A stretch of 64,000 bases of DNA from Arcicella aquatica (lineage in GTDB: Bacteria; Bacteroidota; Bacteroidia; Cytophagales; Spirosomataceae): contig NZ_JAYFUL010000007.1 of the NCBI RefSeq assembly GCF_034928825.1, forward strand, positions 127,548-191,547, written 5' to 3'. Both the position numbers and the translations under genes were made by a program. A model generated the notes under the pieces. The model was given only the letters and a program-made list of their open reading frames with translations, was not told the origin of the DNA and did not search any database. This document shows, one piece after another, positions 25,148 to 33,429 of the stretch (positions are counted from its first letter, which is position 1; every line of letters starts with the position of its first letter).

Positions 25148-26026
25148 TTATTTTATAATACTAAACGTCAATCCTCCAATAATGCCCGGGTCTCCCTTTC
25201 CTACTTGAACTTCAGCAAAAGCTCCAAAACCCTTCGTAAAATTTAAGCGACCGCCAACACGACCAAATCCACCAAAATCTCCAGAGGTAACCATCTCGTC
25301 TAAAGCATCAGAACTTACCGCAGTATAAGTATACGCAACAGCTGCACCAATATACAAAGCACCTTTGGTTTTATCTAGTTTCAATGCCTGATTCAAGTAA
25401 TATGCTCCTCCAACCAATGCTCCAATTGAAACAACTTTACTGCTGAAAGTACCAATTACTGTTTCCACTTTTGAGTTATCATACATCAATGTTACACCTG
25501 TCGTAAGAGCAATGTTAGGTGCAACAAATATGTCGGTCATTGTTACAATGGTAGGAATGGTAGTTTTACCGATATTATTCAGTGCTACCCCAACATAAGT
25601 TATTCTATCAGGAAAGGTAGCGTATCCTTTCGGTTTATTTTTTTCTTTAGGCATAAAAGTATATGGGGAATCATTTACAGACTCGGTATTACTAACGTTA
25701 TTCACCGTGGTAGGTACCTTAGTACTTTCAGTACTGCTATTAGTAATAAACTCTCTTTTACCATTTTGATAATTTATCATGAACACCTGCGATTTGGCGA
25801 TATTATATATTGGTCCCGTCAGGTTATCCCAATCATGATATTTAATAAAATCACTCGTTATTTCAACAACCTTCGCCTTAAGTTCAGATTTATCATTCTT
25901 GATGATAATATCTTGTGCGAATAGAAATGAGGGAGAAATAGCGAATAAGAGCATTAAAAATAATTTGTTCTTACGCAATTTTAACTCCGATAATTGACAA
26001 CCTGAATGTAGGAAGAAGTGTTTCAT
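25148..26026 (-). CDS. Secreted/outer-membrane beta-barrel-like protein
   Basis: The 292-residue protein has a signal sequence ending in SPSFLFAQ (about residue 38). Next comes a short domain typical of Bacteroidota secreted proteins (DIIIKNDKSELKAKVVEITS, IKYHDWDNLTGPIYNIAKSQ, VFMINYQNGKREF), a low-complexity linker and a C-terminal part with alternating glycine- and aromatic-rich strands (GGAYYLNQALKL, GALYIGAAVAYTY, GGFGRVGGRLNFTKGFGAFAEVQVG) that looks like a small outer-membrane beta-barrel. The first Met leaves a long n-region of about 24 residues before the hydrophobic core, so the true start may be an internal alternative codon. A palindrome at 26103-26122 lies 77 bases upstream. Confidence 0.65.
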   Translation of the reverse strand: MKHFFLHSGCQLSELKLRKNKLFLMLLFAISPSFLFAQDIIIKNDKSELKAKVVEITSDFIKYHDWDNLTGPIYNIAKSQVFMINYQNGKREFITNSSTESTKVPTTVNNVSNTESVNDSPYTFMPKEKNKPKGYATFPDRITYVGVALNNIGKTTIPTIVTMTDIFVAPNIALTTGVTLMYDNSKVETVIGTFSSKVVSIGALVGGAYYLNQALKLDKTKGALYIGAAVAYTYTAVSSDALDEMVTSGDFGGFGRVGGRLNFTKGFGAFAEVQVGKGDPGIIGGLTFSIIK

Positions 26027-26335
26027 AGAATAAAGCAGCTATTGTTATTAGTAAAGTAAATGGCTTAATATAACAAACTTAAAAAATTAGAAAGTGCAAG
26101 ACAATACCTAGCACTAGGTATTTTTTGACTGCCTTCTTCAATATTCAAAGATGATTTTTATTAGTTCGATGCAGTGCTAAGCCAAATAATATTTTGTTCT
26201 CCCTTCTGATATGGCTTAAAACAATAAAAGTACTTCCAGAAGAAGTTAATAGGTTATTAAACCTAACGTCCCGTAAAAGTGCCAATAATTAGCGCGCTAT
26301 TAAGCTCAATAAATGGTCGCTATTTTATTAGTGAA
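26027..26335. other. Intergenic region upstream of the beta-barrel-like gene
   Basis: A 309-base stretch with one clear structure, the palindrome at 26103-26122. Otherwise it has only a short palindromic AGCGCGCT around 26301 and no supportable coding frame. Confidence 0.4.
26103..26122. promoter_or_regulatory. Perfect palindrome, candidate operator (or plus-strand terminator)
   Basis: AATACCTAG-CA-CTAGGTATT is a perfect 9-base inverted repeat followed by four more T. No plus-strand gene ends here, so termination is unlikely. Its place 77 bases before the minus-strand gene at 26026, with a LuxR-type regulator as the other neighbour, suggests an operator. Confidence 0.4.
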
Positions 26336-27112
26336 TTAAACCCAACCTTCCTGTAATGCTTTACACACCAATTCGATGGGCGTTGTAACATCAGCTTTTC
26401 TCAAGATATTTTTGCGATGTACGTTTACAGTATGATGGCTTATAAAAAGCTCACTGGCAATTTCTTTACTGCTTTTATTCTCTACAATCATTTTTAAAAT
26501 CACACGTTCTCTTCGCGTAAAAAGGTCATGAGATAAGGTAAGCGTGTTCGTTTCAGTGATGTTGTAATATGATGGTTCACCGTCAAGTCCTATGATGGAA
26601 AATGAAGGTATGCCGTCCTGTTTTATGTGTGAAATGTCTGTGTCTACATCCAAAGTACGGTAGTAATTGGTTTCGTCAAAATCTATTTGTACTGCTTGGT
26701 GTAGTATTCGTACATAACGGTTATCCTTTGTACGCATCCTTAAATCGTATTGCATTTTATATTTTGGAATTTTCTCAAACGGTAAGGTCTTAAAAAATTC
26801 TGTAATCCGCTGCTCAAATTGTATAAAGTAAGGTTTGTCGTCTGGATGTATTATTTCCAAGAACAAATGAATATCCATTTCTTCGGGCATATAGCCCAAT
26901 AGATTGGTAACTCCAGTGCTTACATAGTCAAAATCTGCCTGAAAAATATTGAATACATAATAATAATAAGTACCTGGCTGAAAGAGATTAAGGAGTTGCT
27001 TGTGTAACTCTAGCTGTAATTTTAATTCAAGAGGGTATTCGGGGGCATCTTTTACTACTGTACCCCATATTTTTTTGGCTCGGACGTAAAGTTGTGAATG
27101 CTGGTTTGACAT
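26336..27112 (-). CDS. PAS-LuxR type transcriptional regulator
   Basis: The 258-residue protein has an N-terminal PAS-like sensor (about residues 50-185 with NLLGYMPEEMDIHLFLEIIHPDDKP, the usual PAS core and PAC turn) and a C-terminal LuxR-type helix-turn-helix. The latter reads FTRRERVILKMIVENKSSKEIASELFISHHTVNVHRKNILRKADV. It has no receiver domain, so it probably senses a small ligand directly. The longer frame adds 23 hydrophobic residues before MSNQHSQ. The ATG at 27112 was chosen because those residues are not part of the family pattern. It is transcribed toward the gene at 25148-26026 and may regulate it through the palindrome at 26103. Confidence 0.85.
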   Translation of the reverse strand: MSNQHSQLYVRAKKIWGTVVKDAPEYPLELKLQLELHKQLLNLFQPGTYYYYVFNIFQADFDYVSTGVTNLLGYMPEEMDIHLFLEIIHPDDKPYFIQFEQRITEFFKTLPFEKIPKYKMQYDLRMRTKDNRYVRILHQAVQIDFDETNYYRTLDVDTDISHIKQDGIPSFSIIGLDGEPSYYNITETNTLTLSHDLFTRRERVILKMIVENKSSKEIASELFISHHTVNVHRKNILRKADVTTPIELVCKALQEGWV

Positions 27113-27283
27113 AATAAAATAAAAATAAATAGCGATTACTAAATTAAACTTTTCAAGAAACAAAGCAATGCTATGAACCAAATATTTTTTGGTTTACAAC
27201 ATCTATTTTTCTAAAGAATTCCCTTACATTGCTAAGCCCAAAATGTCAGCAGAGTTCCTAAACGACTTTGTAGCTATCAAAAT

Positions 27284-28270
27284 TTATACATTCAATACAG
27301 CATCTTTGTAATACTTCCCTTTATATTCCAATGGAGACATACCTGTAATTTTCCGAAAGACTTCCCGAAATGCTTTTACATCTGAGTAGCCAACTTCATA
27401 CATTACTTCATTGATTGTCTTACGGTTGGTTTCAAATGATTTTTTTGCGGTTTCAATTTTCACTCTTTGCGAATATTCAATAGGGGTATTACCTGTTGCT
27501 TTAATAAACCTTCGATCAAAATTTCTTCTACTAACATTATACTTGGTAGATAAATCTTCAATAGTGATTTTTTCGGCGATATTCTTTTCAATGTATTCCT
27601 GTGCTTGAAGAACCACTTCGTCATCATGTTTTTTTTGCCCTGTAAAAATAGCAAATTCAGACTGCGTATTTCTGTCCATTTCTATCTGAAACACTTTTGA
27701 ACAATAAATAGCCGTTTGCCTGTCGTAATATTTTTCAATCAGGTATAGCATTAAATTAAGAAATGAATACGCTCCGCCATTGGTATAAATGCCGTTCTCG
27801 TCGGTAATTAATTTATCAATTTGCAAACTAACTTTTGGAAACATCATTCTAAAGTTTTCAGTAACCGACCAATGTGTAGAACAACTTCTCCCATTAAGCA
27901 TTCCTGATGCTGCAAGCATAAACGCTCCAGTACAAATAGTGGCAATTTCCGCTCCGTTTTTATATTGTTTTTCTAGCCACTCTATCAACAACTCGTTGTC
28001 TTTCAACGCAAGTTTATAATTATGATTTAAGGAAGGTATAATGATAAGGTTTGTTTTTTCAATAGCCGAAATATTCAGATGTGGTTTTACCGTAAATAAT
28101 CCGCCATTAAACTCTACTTTTTCAGCAATTCCAGCTAGTTGAATGATAAACAATTCTTTCTTGAGGTTTTCTTTCCAATAGTTATTTGCCTTATTAAATA
28201 TTTCATACGCACCAGAAATACTACTAAGGTTATTTTCGCCATTAGGAACGATAATAGTGAGATGTTTCAT
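27284..28270 (-). CDS. GlxA-family AraC-type regulator (DJ-1/PfpI domain + AraC HTH)
   Basis: The 328-residue protein has an N-terminal DJ-1/PfpI-like domain (MKHLTIIVPNGENNLSS..., EIATICTGAFMLAASGMLNGRSCSTHW, where the elbow cysteine is in ICTGAF) and a C-terminal AraC DNA-binding domain (ITIEDLSTKYNVSRRNFDRRFIKATGNTPIEY and the second HTH INEVMYEVGYSDVKAFREVFRKITGMSPLEYK). GlxA-like regulators sense small metabolites and usually act on adjacent genes. The start at 28270 drops ten leucine/lysine-rich codons of a longer frame. It is divergent from the SRPBCC gene at 28397, with 126 bases between them, and is the likely regulator of that gene. Confidence 0.9.
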   Translation of the reverse strand: MKHLTIIVPNGENNLSSISGAYEIFNKANNYWKENLKKELFIIQLAGIAEKVEFNGGLFTVKPHLNISAIEKTNLIIIPSLNHNYKLALKDNELLIEWLEKQYKNGAEIATICTGAFMLAASGMLNGRSCSTHWSVTENFRMMFPKVSLQIDKLITDENGIYTNGGAYSFLNLMLYLIEKYYDRQTAIYCSKVFQIEMDRNTQSEFAIFTGQKKHDDEVVLQAQEYIEKNIAEKITIEDLSTKYNVSRRNFDRRFIKATGNTPIEYSQRVKIETAKKSFETNRKTINEVMYEVGYSDVKAFREVFRKITGMSPLEYKGKYYKDAVLNV

Positions 28271-28361
28271 TGCTTTTTTGAGTAAAAGTAATAATTTCAA
28301 TTGTCCAAATCAACCCATTATAAAGTCTATTTAACACCTCCTTAAAGTAAATATTAGACAA

Positions 28362-28369
28362 TATATTTG
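28362..28369 (+). promoter_or_regulatory. Candidate -7 box for the SRPBCC gene
   Basis: TATATTTG matches TAnnTTTG and lies 27 bases before the ATG at 28397. It overlaps the TTG that would open the longer reading frame, which argues that translation starts at 28397 rather than there. Confidence 0.5.
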
Positions 28370-28396
28370 TATTATCTCAATATTAAAGAAAGAAAC

Positions 28397-29311
28397 ATGA
28401 AAGCATCTAATTTTACAACAACTATCTTAGTTGATAATACAGCGGAAGAAGTTTACAAAGCCATTAACAATGTTCGTGGTTGGTGGAGTGAAGAGATTAA
28501 AGGCACTACAGACAAACTTTACAGCGAATGGAACTATCATTATCAAGATGTACATCGTTGCAAGATGCTAACGATAGAACTTATTCCCAACAAAAAAGTA
28601 ATTTGGCAAGTACTGGACAACTATTTTAGTTTCACCCAAAACAAAGACGAATGGAAAGGCAATACATTGGTTTTTGAAATAACCGAAAAAGATGGAAAAA
28701 CACAATTACAATTCACTCAAGTAGGCTTAGTACCCGATTATGAGTGTTATGATATTTGTGAAAATGCTTGGAACACTTATATCCAAAAAAGTTTGTATAG
28801 CCTTATTACAACAGGTACTGGACAGCCTAACAGCAAAGAAAATCCACAAACTGAAGACGAAAAGAAAATGGCGACTTCAAACTATACCACTACCTTTTTT
28901 GTAAATCAAACTCCAGAGGAAGTATTTAGTGCGATCAATAATGTTCGTGGCTGGTGGCAAGGAGAAATTGAAGGTAGCACCAATCAACTGGATGATGAGT
29001 TTGATTATCGGATGAAAGAACATCATTTTTCAAAACAGAAAATAGTAGCATTTATTCCCAACGAAAAAATTGTTTGGCTAGTAACCGATAGCAAATTGAA
29101 TTCTTTTACCGACAAATCAGAATGGACAGGTACCAAAATAATTATTGAGATTAATGAAATAAACAACAAAACACAAGTACGTTTTACACACGTTGGTTTA
29201 GTACCAACAATCGAGTGTTATGGTGCTTGTTCAGTGGCTTGGGAACAGCTAATTCAAGCAAGTTTATTCAGCTTGATAACTACAGGAAAAGGGACAAACG
29301 TTTTTGGATAA
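28397..29311 (+). CDS. Tandem SRPBCC (START/AHSA1-like) domain protein
   Basis: The 304-residue protein consists of two copies of one SRPBCC fold. The first (about residues 3-140) and second (about 160-295) share FTTTILVDNTAEEVYKAINN / YTTTFFVNQTPEEVFSAINN, NVRGWW, a WKGN/WTGT strand and the ending TQ(L/V)(Q/R)FT-VGLVP-(Y/I)ECY. A linker rich in Glu/Lys (SKENPQTEDEKK) joins them. The fold binds hydrophobic ligands in a cavity; the AHSA1 branch can also bind Hsp90. The internal duplication is unusual and the linker contains a Met (near residue 158) that could mark an old start. It is divergent from the GlxA/AraC regulator. Confidence 0.85.
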   Translation: MKASNFTTTILVDNTAEEVYKAINNVRGWWSEEIKGTTDKLYSEWNYHYQDVHRCKMLTIELIPNKKVIWQVLDNYFSFTQNKDEWKGNTLVFEITEKDGKTQLQFTQVGLVPDYECYDICENAWNTYIQKSLYSLITTGTGQPNSKENPQTEDEKKMATSNYTTTFFVNQTPEEVFSAINNVRGWWQGEIEGSTNQLDDEFDYRMKEHHFSKQKIVAFIPNEKIVWLVTDSKLNSFTDKSEWTGTKIIIEINEINNKTQVRFTHVGLVPTIECYGACSVAWEQLIQASLFSLITTGKGTNVFG

Positions 29312-29769
29312 TAAAGGCTATCTTGTTTAGAAAAGCACTTTTCGTTGATATAGGTATAAAAAGAGTAATGTTTGAGAAAGGTACTACATTGTATTTATCT
29401 CCAATGTTGAAGCACCTTCTGTCAATTTTTGTTTGGCAAACGCAAATTCCATTTCAATCCATTCAAACTCAAGCTTTCCATCTTTTTCATCAAAAGAATA
29501 ATTAGCTTCTACTTCAAAAAAAGTAGGCGTATGAATTAATTCAATTTTATCTGAAACTTTTGTTATCGCTCCCATATCATATTTCAATTAGCTGTATAAA
29601 ATTAATATCAATTTTGATTACCCTAAATTTAGCATTATATAGATATAATAAAGTGTTGAGGTTAGTAGAACAGAAATAATATTTCATAGATGAATACATA
29701 CTTTTGAGATGAAATCTAGATAAATTCCCTTATTTTTATAAGAATCAAATTTCATCAAAATCCCTCATC
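29312..29769. other. Intergenic region with one doubtful small ORF
   Basis: This 458-base stretch holds a possible minus-strand gene at 29384-29587. The remainder is AT-rich and featureless, with no matching -7 box ahead of the M24 gene. Confidence 0.35.
29384..29587 (-). CDS. Possible small protein, unknown (doubtful)
   Basis: This 67-residue frame has natural-looking composition: acidic, with a beta-strand-like FEVEANYSFDEKDGKLEFEW. It overlaps no other gene. It could be a real small protein or the remnant of a larger one. No family was recognised and no promoter or terminator is attached. Confidence 0.3.
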   Translation of the reverse strand: MKYDMGAITKVSDKIELIHTPTFFEVEANYSFDEKDGKLEFEWIEMEFAFAKQKLTEGASTLEINTM

Positions 29770-31128
29770 ATGAACAAACTATACATTGCCTTTATTGCCT
29801 TACTTTTTTCTATTCATTCCCTTTTTGCACAGGATATTCCTAAAATTTTAGCGTTAAAAGATAGAGCCGTTTTGCAAGACCAATTGTTGGAAGAACGTTT
29901 TAAAACCTTGTTGCCTTCATTAATGCGAAAACAAGGTATTGATATGTGGTTAATCATTGCTCGTGAATATAATGAAGACCCTATTATTAAAACGATGTTG
30001 CCATCTACTTGGCTGAATGCTCGCCGAAGAACGATTTTGTTAATTTACGATAAAGGTGAAAAAGAAGGCTTGGAATGTTTGGCTGTTGCTCGCTATAATG
30101 TAGGGACAATTTTTAAATCTGCTTGGAAACCCGATGAAGAACCTAATCAATGGAAACGTCTTTCTGCATTGATTGAAGAGCGAAATCCTAAGAAAATTGC
30201 GATTGATGTTTCAGAGCAATATGCACATTCTGATGGTTTATCACACTCTGAACATGAGGGTTTGGTACAAAGTCTATCCAAGAAAAGTCAAGAGAAACTA
30301 ATCTCTAGTGAAAAATTGGCTGTTGGCTGGTTAGAAAGTAGAACGCCTCGTGAGATAGCACTTTACGAAACCCTCGACCGTATTACACATCAAATTATTG
30401 CAGAGGCATTCTCTGAGAAAGTAATTGTTCCGGGTGTAACTACTACTGAAGATGTAGTTTGGTATCTCCGTGAAAGAGTAGCCGAATTAAAACTAGATAC
30501 TTGGTTTCATCCAACGGTGGATGTTCAGCGACCCGACCCTGACAAAACTAATTGGCCTTACGACCGTCGCCCAGCAGAGGATGTAATACTGCCAGGTGAT
30601 TTATTGCATTGTGATTTTGGCATAACTTATCTTCGGTTGAATACTGATGTTCAAGAATTAGCTTATGTATTACGTCCTGAAGAGGTAGAACTTCCAGAAT
30701 ATTTAAGAAAGGCTTTGGTAGCGGGAAATCATTTACAGGATATCATGACGGGCTTCTTTAAAGTGGGCATGACAGGCAATCAAATTTTAGCATTATCCCT
30801 CCGCAAAGCAGAACAAGATGGTCTGGTGGCTCAAATATATTCTCATCCAGTAGGCTATCACGGTCATGCAGCAGGCACAACCATTGGTATGTGGGATATG
30901 CAAGGGGGCGTGCCGGGTAATGGTGAATATCCTTTGAATGAAAACACAGCTTATGCTATAGAGTTAAATGCGAAAGTGAAAATTCCAGAATGGGGAAATA
31001 AAGAAGTAAGAGTAATGCTAGAGGAACAAGGGATTTTTATCAATGGAAAGGTACATTACATCGACGGACGACAAAAGCAGATTCTGACAATTCCTCGAAG
31101 AGATAAAATTCAACACTTAGGACAATAG
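29770..31128 (+). CDS. Secreted M24-family metallopeptidase (Xaa-Pro aminopeptidase-like)
   Basis: The 452-residue protein has a signal peptide (LLFSIHSLFAQ, cut near residue 21), a creatinase/prolidase N-domain (residues 30-190) and an M24 pita-bread domain. The metal ligands are visible: LHCDFGITY (first Asp), NTDVQELAY (second Asp), YSHPVGYHGHAAG (His), TAYAIELNAKV (Glu) and VRVMLEEQGIF (Glu). The activity would be removal of N-terminal residues before proline, with two divalent metals. The signal peptide suggests a periplasmic or external role. It stands alone, with tandem-repeat DNA after it. Confidence 0.9.
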   Translation: MNKLYIAFIALLFSIHSLFAQDIPKILALKDRAVLQDQLLEERFKTLLPSLMRKQGIDMWLIIAREYNEDPIIKTMLPSTWLNARRRTILLIYDKGEKEGLECLAVARYNVGTIFKSAWKPDEEPNQWKRLSALIEERNPKKIAIDVSEQYAHSDGLSHSEHEGLVQSLSKKSQEKLISSEKLAVGWLESRTPREIALYETLDRITHQIIAEAFSEKVIVPGVTTTEDVVWYLRERVAELKLDTWFHPTVDVQRPDPDKTNWPYDRRPAEDVILPGDLLHCDFGITYLRLNTDVQELAYVLRPEEVELPEYLRKALVAGNHLQDIMTGFFKVGMTGNQILALSLRKAEQDGLVAQIYSHPVGYHGHAAGTTIGMWDMQGGVPGNGEYPLNENTAYAIELNAKVKIPEWGNKEVRVMLEEQGIFINGKVHYIDGRQKQILTIPRRDKIQHLGQ

Positions 31129-31141
31129 ATTATTTAGTGAT

Positions 31142-31287
31142 TTAGTGAGTTGTGATTGAGTGATTATTTTTAATTGTTAGTTAGCGAGTTGCGAGTTAGT
31201 GATTGTGTGAATGGTGAGTTAGTGAGTTGTGATTTAGTGATTATTTTCAATTGTTAGTTAGTGAGTTTCGAGTTAGTGATTATTTTC
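31142..31287 (+). repeat. Tandem repeat, two 77-base units built of shorter AGTGAGTT-like motifs
   Basis: Unit 1 begins at 31142 and unit 2 at 31219 (last unit incomplete). Both start TTAGTGAGTTGTGATT and continue with AATTGTTAGTTAG, GAGTT(G/T)CGAGTTAGTGATT. Inside the units, GAGTTAGTGA-like words recur about every 7-15 bases. Similar words appear at 56625-56655 (reverse) and 61706-61740. The stretch is non-coding. Confidence 0.75.
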
Positions 31288-31343
31288 TATTGATTAGTTA
31301 GGACGTTAGTAATTGCTCTTAAAAATAGATAGCTAAGCTTTAA

Positions 31344-31407
31344 CCGAAAGCTGACATCCGACATCTGAAAGCCAAAGTCCGAAAGCTGACATCCGACATC
31401 TGAAAGC
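31344..31407 (+). repeat. Perfect 29-base direct repeat with a 35-base period
   Basis: Two identical 29-base copies at 31344-31372 and 31379-31407, each starting CCGAAAGCTGACATCCGACA, are followed by further AAAGC words to about 31460. Together with the repeat at 31142 this makes up most of the 404-base gap (31129-31532); nothing coding was seen there. Confidence 0.8.
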
Positions 31408-31520
31408 TAAAAGCCGAAGTCCAAAAGCAAAAAAAGCCTACAGCTTACGGCCTAAAGCATATAGCAGCATAAAAACCAAAACTGTCTGATTACCGACATC
31501 TACCATTTCCACAATATGCG

Positions 31521-31528
31521 TAAGTTTG
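31521..31528 (+). promoter_or_regulatory. Candidate -7 box placed for a leaderless transcript
   Basis: TAAGTTTG lies four bases before the ATG at 31533, so transcription would start at or next to the start codon. The -33 element is not clear. The same spacing recurs at 34465-34472. Confidence 0.45.
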
Positions 31529-31532
31529 TGAT

Positions 31533-32558
31533 ATGAATAAAATACAATTACCCCTTTGGCTCATTAAACTTACGAATTTTGAATATTGGACATGGTGGAT
31601 GTTTTATATTCCACTACTCCCTTATTGGCTTTATCAAGCTACTCGTACTCGCTCACTTACTTTTTTTACCAATGCCGACCCTTGTATTGACTATGGGGGT
31701 TTCTTTGGTGAAAGCAAAATTGAGATTCTTAACCAAATTCCTGCGAAATTTCTGCCAACTTATTTCTTTGTATCAAAAGGGACTCCATTAACCAGTATCC
31801 AACAACAATTGATAGCGAATCAGCTTGAGTTTCCCATCATTTGCAAGCCAAATGTAGGAGAAAGAGGCTCGCAAGTGGAAAAAATTGCTGATGTTATATC
31901 ACTTGAAAAATACCTGCAATCTGTTCAAGAAGATTTCATTATTCAAGAATTTATCACTTTTGATATTGAATTAGGAGTGCTCTATTATCGTTATCCCAAC
32001 CAACCTAAAGGTCAAGTAAGCTCTATTACCCGAAAAGAATTTCTTTCAGTAACAGGAGATGGTAAATCTAGCATTGAAGAATTGATGCAAGCAAATACAC
32101 GTGCCAGATTTCAATTAGAAAATATGCGTATACGTTTGGGCGAAAAAATAAAAGAGGTAATTCCAGCAGGACAAAAGCGTTTATTAGAACCAATTGGTAA
32201 TCATTGTAGGGGTACTAAATTCTTAGATAACAACTTCTTGGTTAATGAAAAAATCAACAAAGTTTTTGATAAAATCGCCTTACCTATTGATGGTTTTCAT
32301 TATGGTCGTTTTGATATGAAAGTAAAATCCATTGAAGACTTATACGAAGGTAAAAATATCAAAATTATGGAGTTAAATGGTGTCAGTTCAGAACCTGGAC
32401 ATATCTATGACCCCAGTAATACAGTTTGGAATGCCTACCGTGATTTAGCCAAGCACTGGAAAATTATCGCAGATATTTCTATTCAACAGCAAGCTAATGG
32501 AATTATGCCTGTTCCAACTAAAATTATTTGGCAAGTAGCTCGCAAGCATTTTGGATGA
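31533..32558 (+). CDS. ATP-grasp domain protein
   Basis: The 341-residue protein has an ATP-grasp layout. It begins with a hydrophobic/aromatic N-terminus (WTWWMFYIPLLPYWLYQ) that may touch the membrane. Then come FPIICKPNVGERGSQVEKI (lysine and glycine-rich ATP loop, about residues 104-122), FIIQEFI (hinge), SVTGDGKSSIEELM and, near the C-terminus, HYGRFDMKVKS followed by IKIMELNGVSSEPGHIYDP, which carries the Mg-binding Glu and Asn. Enzymes of this fold join a carboxylate to an amine or thiol with ATP. The substrate is unknown; a ligase of the D-Ala-D-Ala/carbamoyl-phosphate class in general is as far as the sequence goes. A -7 box lies directly at the start codon. Confidence 0.78.
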   Translation: MNKIQLPLWLIKLTNFEYWTWWMFYIPLLPYWLYQATRTRSLTFFTNADPCIDYGGFFGESKIEILNQIPAKFLPTYFFVSKGTPLTSIQQQLIANQLEFPIICKPNVGERGSQVEKIADVISLEKYLQSVQEDFIIQEFITFDIELGVLYYRYPNQPKGQVSSITRKEFLSVTGDGKSSIEELMQANTRARFQLENMRIRLGEKIKEVIPAGQKRLLEPIGNHCRGTKFLDNNFLVNEKINKVFDKIALPIDGFHYGRFDMKVKSIEDLYEGKNIKIMELNGVSSEPGHIYDPSNTVWNAYRDLAKHWKIIADISIQQQANGIMPVPTKIIWQVARKHFG

Positions 32559-32600
32559 ATAGGTATTTATATTATATCACTTTTAATAAAATTTAAAGCC

Positions 32601-33407
32601 TCAATCCCCACCTCCTCCGCAACCACTACAGCCAGAAGCTGCGCATCCAGAACAACCACTACTACAACCACTATCGCTACTATGCCCATGATGGCTATCA
32701 AAACTAGATGAAGTAGAACAACCACTTCCAATATCATTATCTTTTTGTGGAGGTTCCTTTTTATCCCAATTTTTATTAGTTATAGCTTTTATAACAACGT
32801 CAAGTAAGCCTACAATAATTACAATGCCTGTAATTATTAGCATAAAAATACTACCTGATGCTTGAACAAATAAACCTAAAATACAAAATGTAATGACTAA
32901 TACTGTTATTCGAATGATTGGAAGTGTAGGTTTCTCTATAATCCAAAACTTTTTCAGGTTAACTCTTTGGAAATCGACATCTGAAAATCGGGTATGATTA
33001 TCCTGCCAAATATCTTCTGGTGGTATTGCCCCAAATATTTCAAAATACAATTGATGGGAATGCGTATAAAAATCATTGAATTTCAAAGCTTCTTTCTCAC
33101 CTCCTTTTGTAGGATTATGATGAATTTCCTTCTCTAGGGTATTTCTACAAAAATCAACCCAATAAGATTTAGTGAATGTAAGATGCAAATGCCAGACTTG
33201 GTCAACAGAATCTGAAGGCGTTACGCCTGTATCAGTAATACAACACAGAAAGATAAACTTTTTATACTCTTCAATCACACGAAGTGAATAAGTTTTTGTC
33301 CAACCATTTTCACGGGCAACACGATCAGAGAACTTAAATACAACGGAGTTATCATCAAGTGAGAAATTTCTGATTTTTTGCCATAATTCAGCTTGTTGTG
33401 TCGTCAT
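32601..33407 (-). CDS. GRDP-like (DUF1399) membrane protein with Cys/Gly/Ser-rich tail
   Basis: The 268-residue protein starts with a soluble domain holding DSVDQVWHLHLTFTKSYWVDFC (about residues 66-87), the hallmark of the glycine-rich-domain protein/DUF1399 family. A hydrophobic hairpin follows at about 164-208 (two membrane segments). The tail (about 220-268) is low complexity, with SGCSSGCSGCAASGCSGCGG and HHGHS, giving nine cysteines in about 40 residues. The tail could bind metal or be lipid- or disulfide-linked. Related proteins in other bacteria carry the TIGR04222 membrane architecture. The function is unknown. It is followed on the same strand by nothing, and preceded by the secreted unknown at 33430, so the two may be one unit. 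Confidence 0.72.
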   Translation of the reverse strand: MTTQQAELWQKIRNFSLDDNSVVFKFSDRVARENGWTKTYSLRVIEEYKKFIFLCCITDTGVTPSDSVDQVWHLHLTFTKSYWVDFCRNTLEKEIHHNPTKGGEKEALKFNDFYTHSHQLYFEIFGAIPPEDIWQDNHTRFSDVDFQRVNLKKFWIIEKPTLPIIRITVLVITFCILGLFVQASGSIFMLIITGIVIIVGLLDVVIKAITNKNWDKKEPPQKDNDIGSGCSTSSSFDSHHGHSSDSGCSSGCSGCAASGCSGCGGGGD

Positions 33408-33429
33408 TTTGTAGAAGGTTTATTTCAGT

